From: Latrodectus hesperus
Taxonomy: Eukaryota > Arthropoda > Arachnida > Araneae > Theridiidae
Direction: 5' to 3'
Assembly (NCBI GenBank): GCA_037975125.1
Contig: CM075857.1
Span: 72,931,345 to 72,995,344 of the forward strand
Length of the DNA: 64,000 nt
In this document: piece by piece, positions 61,561 to 64,000 of the stretch
Numbering within the stretch: position 1 is the stretch's first letter
How the letters are laid out: every line of letters begins with the position of its first letter
The notes under the pieces: model-generated
The model's database searches: none
Told to the model about the DNA's origin: nothing
What the model saw: only the letters and a program-made list of their open reading frames with translations
Program-made: the position numbers and the translations under genes

Positions 61561-64000
61561 TTAAGTTAGAAATATTTTAGAGAAACCTTAATCGATATTC
61601 ACATAGCTTTGTGTGTTTGGAGATATTATATGAGCAATAAACTTTAACTATATATATCTAGTTTCATAAATTAAAATATAAGTTGGGGGAACATATTATT
61701 GTTTTCATTAGAAATCTACAATGGATTTCTCTCTATCTTTAAAAGATTAAATTCTTCTTAAAAATTTAATATTCAAAAATATTTCAAATTATTTAAAAAA
61801 ATAATAATTGAGAAATAATTATAAGTTTAACAGTTCATGTCATTCAAATATATATTTTTACAAAATTTTCAACGTCACTTAATTTATAATATTTAAAAAA
61901 TGTATAAATATACCATCGTAATTTAATAAAACAAAGGAATTATAAAGAAAATATATTCTTACAACAAACTAGTTAAAAGATTATTTGAAAATGTACATTG
62001 ACTATCGGAATATAGGATACAAAAATTAGTAATACAGTTTTATATTATTTGTAAATTTATGTATCATTTAGCATTATTTTCTCGCATAATTTAAAAAAAT
62101 AAATTTATATTTTTACTGAAACGCATGTTTATCAAGCAGAAATATTAAGCTAAAACTTTAAAATTAAGAATTAAGAATTTAAAATTAATAATTCAAAGTA
62201 TATATTTAAGAAGGAAAATAGGTATAATTCAAAGTATATTTAGCATTTCTACTATAATCTATCAGAAACCAACAAACATGGTTTCTAAAATTGTACTGGT
62301 TTAATGTTTGACTTCAAATACCTCCTTTGAATCTAGTAATTTACTTTAAAGTCATTTTATTTGTATATTATGCTAGTAATTTTTTGAATTACATATTATT
62401 CTATTAATTCTATCTGATAAGCATTAAATATTTAACTCATACATTTTTTTAATATATTTTTTATTCTTATTTCCAAATGGTATGAGGAATAACGAAGAAT
62501 TGCACAAAAATGTGAAACATGTACATATTTTTTTATTTTTTCATTTTAATCTTCGAATTTATTTCTTAAAATCGCAGCTCTCAGACAATCTGTTTGTGGT
62601 AGTGCAATTTTTTACCTCAGTGATACTGAATATTACCAAAAATTTATAAAAATCTTCTGGAATGGCTAAGTATGGTCTATGTTTACAAAGTTTTATAAGC
62701 AGTAGATTTTTCATTTTTCTGTAAAAATAAATCAAATATTCTTAAAAAGTGATATTGTACATAAAATAATTTTTTACGCAATGTCCTACTAAGTAAAAAA
62801 TAAAACTGAATTAAGAGCATTTTAAAAAATATTGTTGTAAAATAAATATATAAAAATTGTTTTAAAATTTGACCTATTAAGGCTCAAAAATGTTAAATAT
62901 TTTGCTTTTATTCATTGTTATATGGAATTTATTGAGTAATTTATTTAAAAAAAACACTTGTTAAAAATTTACTGCATTTGAAATAGAGATAAATGTTTAC
63001 TTTTGGTTTTAATGCAAATGAATTTACCTAACACATAGGAATATGTTATATTGGATATTAAATTATCATTTTCACTGCATTTTATGAATTAAATTTAAAC
63101 ATACATAATCCATTTCTTGAATGTTGAATTCTGTTTATAATTACTTTTCTTTATTTTGTTACGAAAATTCAAGAGAAAATTAATAAAGAATATAGTTATT
63201 AAAAGATATAAGTTAAGAATGATATAATTTTTTTAATAATATGGATATTTATTTATTAATTTTTAATAATATTGATTTAATAAGATATATTTTTGGATTC
63301 CTCTTAAATATAAAATTCTCAGTACATTTTTATTCTTCAAGCTGGGAATTATCTCACATATTGAAGTATATAATTAGCGATATGATTTATATGTAACATA
63401 CCTGTCTTATCAAAGCGCAAATTTCAAACTTCAAAATTTTTTCCATCCATTATAAATACCTAGTAAAAATAGTAATAAAAGTAACTATTTTGATATTTTT
63501 AATTTCATACATTTTTAGTTTATTAATTGCATTAAAAGGACAAAAATTAATATATAAATAATAGTGTATTTTAATAAAACTGACGGAAAAAAATTTTGGA
63601 ATATTTTTATCAAAATGAATCAGCCTGTTTCGGATTTTCAAAATTAAAAACAATATTTAGAATGGAGCCCAACATAAGAATATAGAGCCTGACCAGAGAA
63701 AAAAACTTTCAGAAACACTTCTCATTTGTGGAAATGTATGTACAAAATGTAGACACATACATTTGAGAGCGTATTATAGATTTTCGTTTCAGCATCAAAA
63801 TACGTCAAGAAAAGTGCGCGCTTCATATGCGGTAAGAAGTGTTGTTTAGCGGTAAAATGTTTGGTAAGTTTTATGAGGTTACATTTGCTTTTATTTTTTT
63901 CCAAAACATCTTGATGAAATATTATATTCTAAATATGTGGTATTTTTAAGAATTTATTGAGAAAAGTATGACCGATTAGGACAATCCTAAATATTTATGT
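61561..64000. other. AT-rich intergenic DNA, no gene seen
   Basis: No recognisable frame or structured repeat to the window end. Confidence 0.55.

Overview
The window is very AT-rich eukaryotic DNA (roughly three quarters A+T by eye) with no recognisable host gene, rRNA, tRNA gene or CRISPR array. Everything that can be identified is a transposable element or a simple repeat. The Tc1-like transposase, the RNase H-bearing non-LTR retrotransposon, the BEL/Pao remnant and the many long (AT)n arrays point to an arthropod. The Tc1 family looks like those common in web-building spiders, but that placement is an inference.

Layout. 1-4.2 kb is bare AT-rich DNA. An (AT)n array (4223-4337) is followed by a tRNA-headed SINE (4425-4707) with an 8-bp target-site duplication. 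4.7-28.2 kb is mostly featureless, broken by (AT)n arrays and by islands of more balanced composition (11.77-12.13, 14.86-15.69, 23.0-23.95 kb) that I cannot identify. 28238-29645 is a complete-ended but dead Tc1/mariner element with perfect 28-bp terminal inverted repeats, inserted exactly at the edge of an (AT)n array. 29.8-43.4 kb is again mostly bare, with a 23-bp tandem repeat, an inverted repeat and weak coding-like islands.

The richest part is 43.69-49.64 kb, a nested insertion. The outer element is a decayed BEL/Pao LTR retrotransposon on the + strand: gag zinc-knuckle region, then aspartic protease, then integrase C-terminus and DUF5641 tail. It is split inside the protease by a 5'-truncated, I/R1-type LINE on the - strand (44025-48157). 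A perfect 14-bp target-site duplication (44011-44024 and 48158-48171) marks the event and fixes both ends of the LINE. The LINE encodes endonuclease, reverse transcriptase, RNase H and a C-terminal Cys/His motif, with only three lesions, all within about 300 bp.

49.65-64 kb is AT-rich intergenic DNA with three more (AT)n arrays and two unexplained islands (53.5-53.96 and 61.2-61.56 kb). No genes act together here. The useful information is the order of insertions and decay, plus a few unassigned patches.
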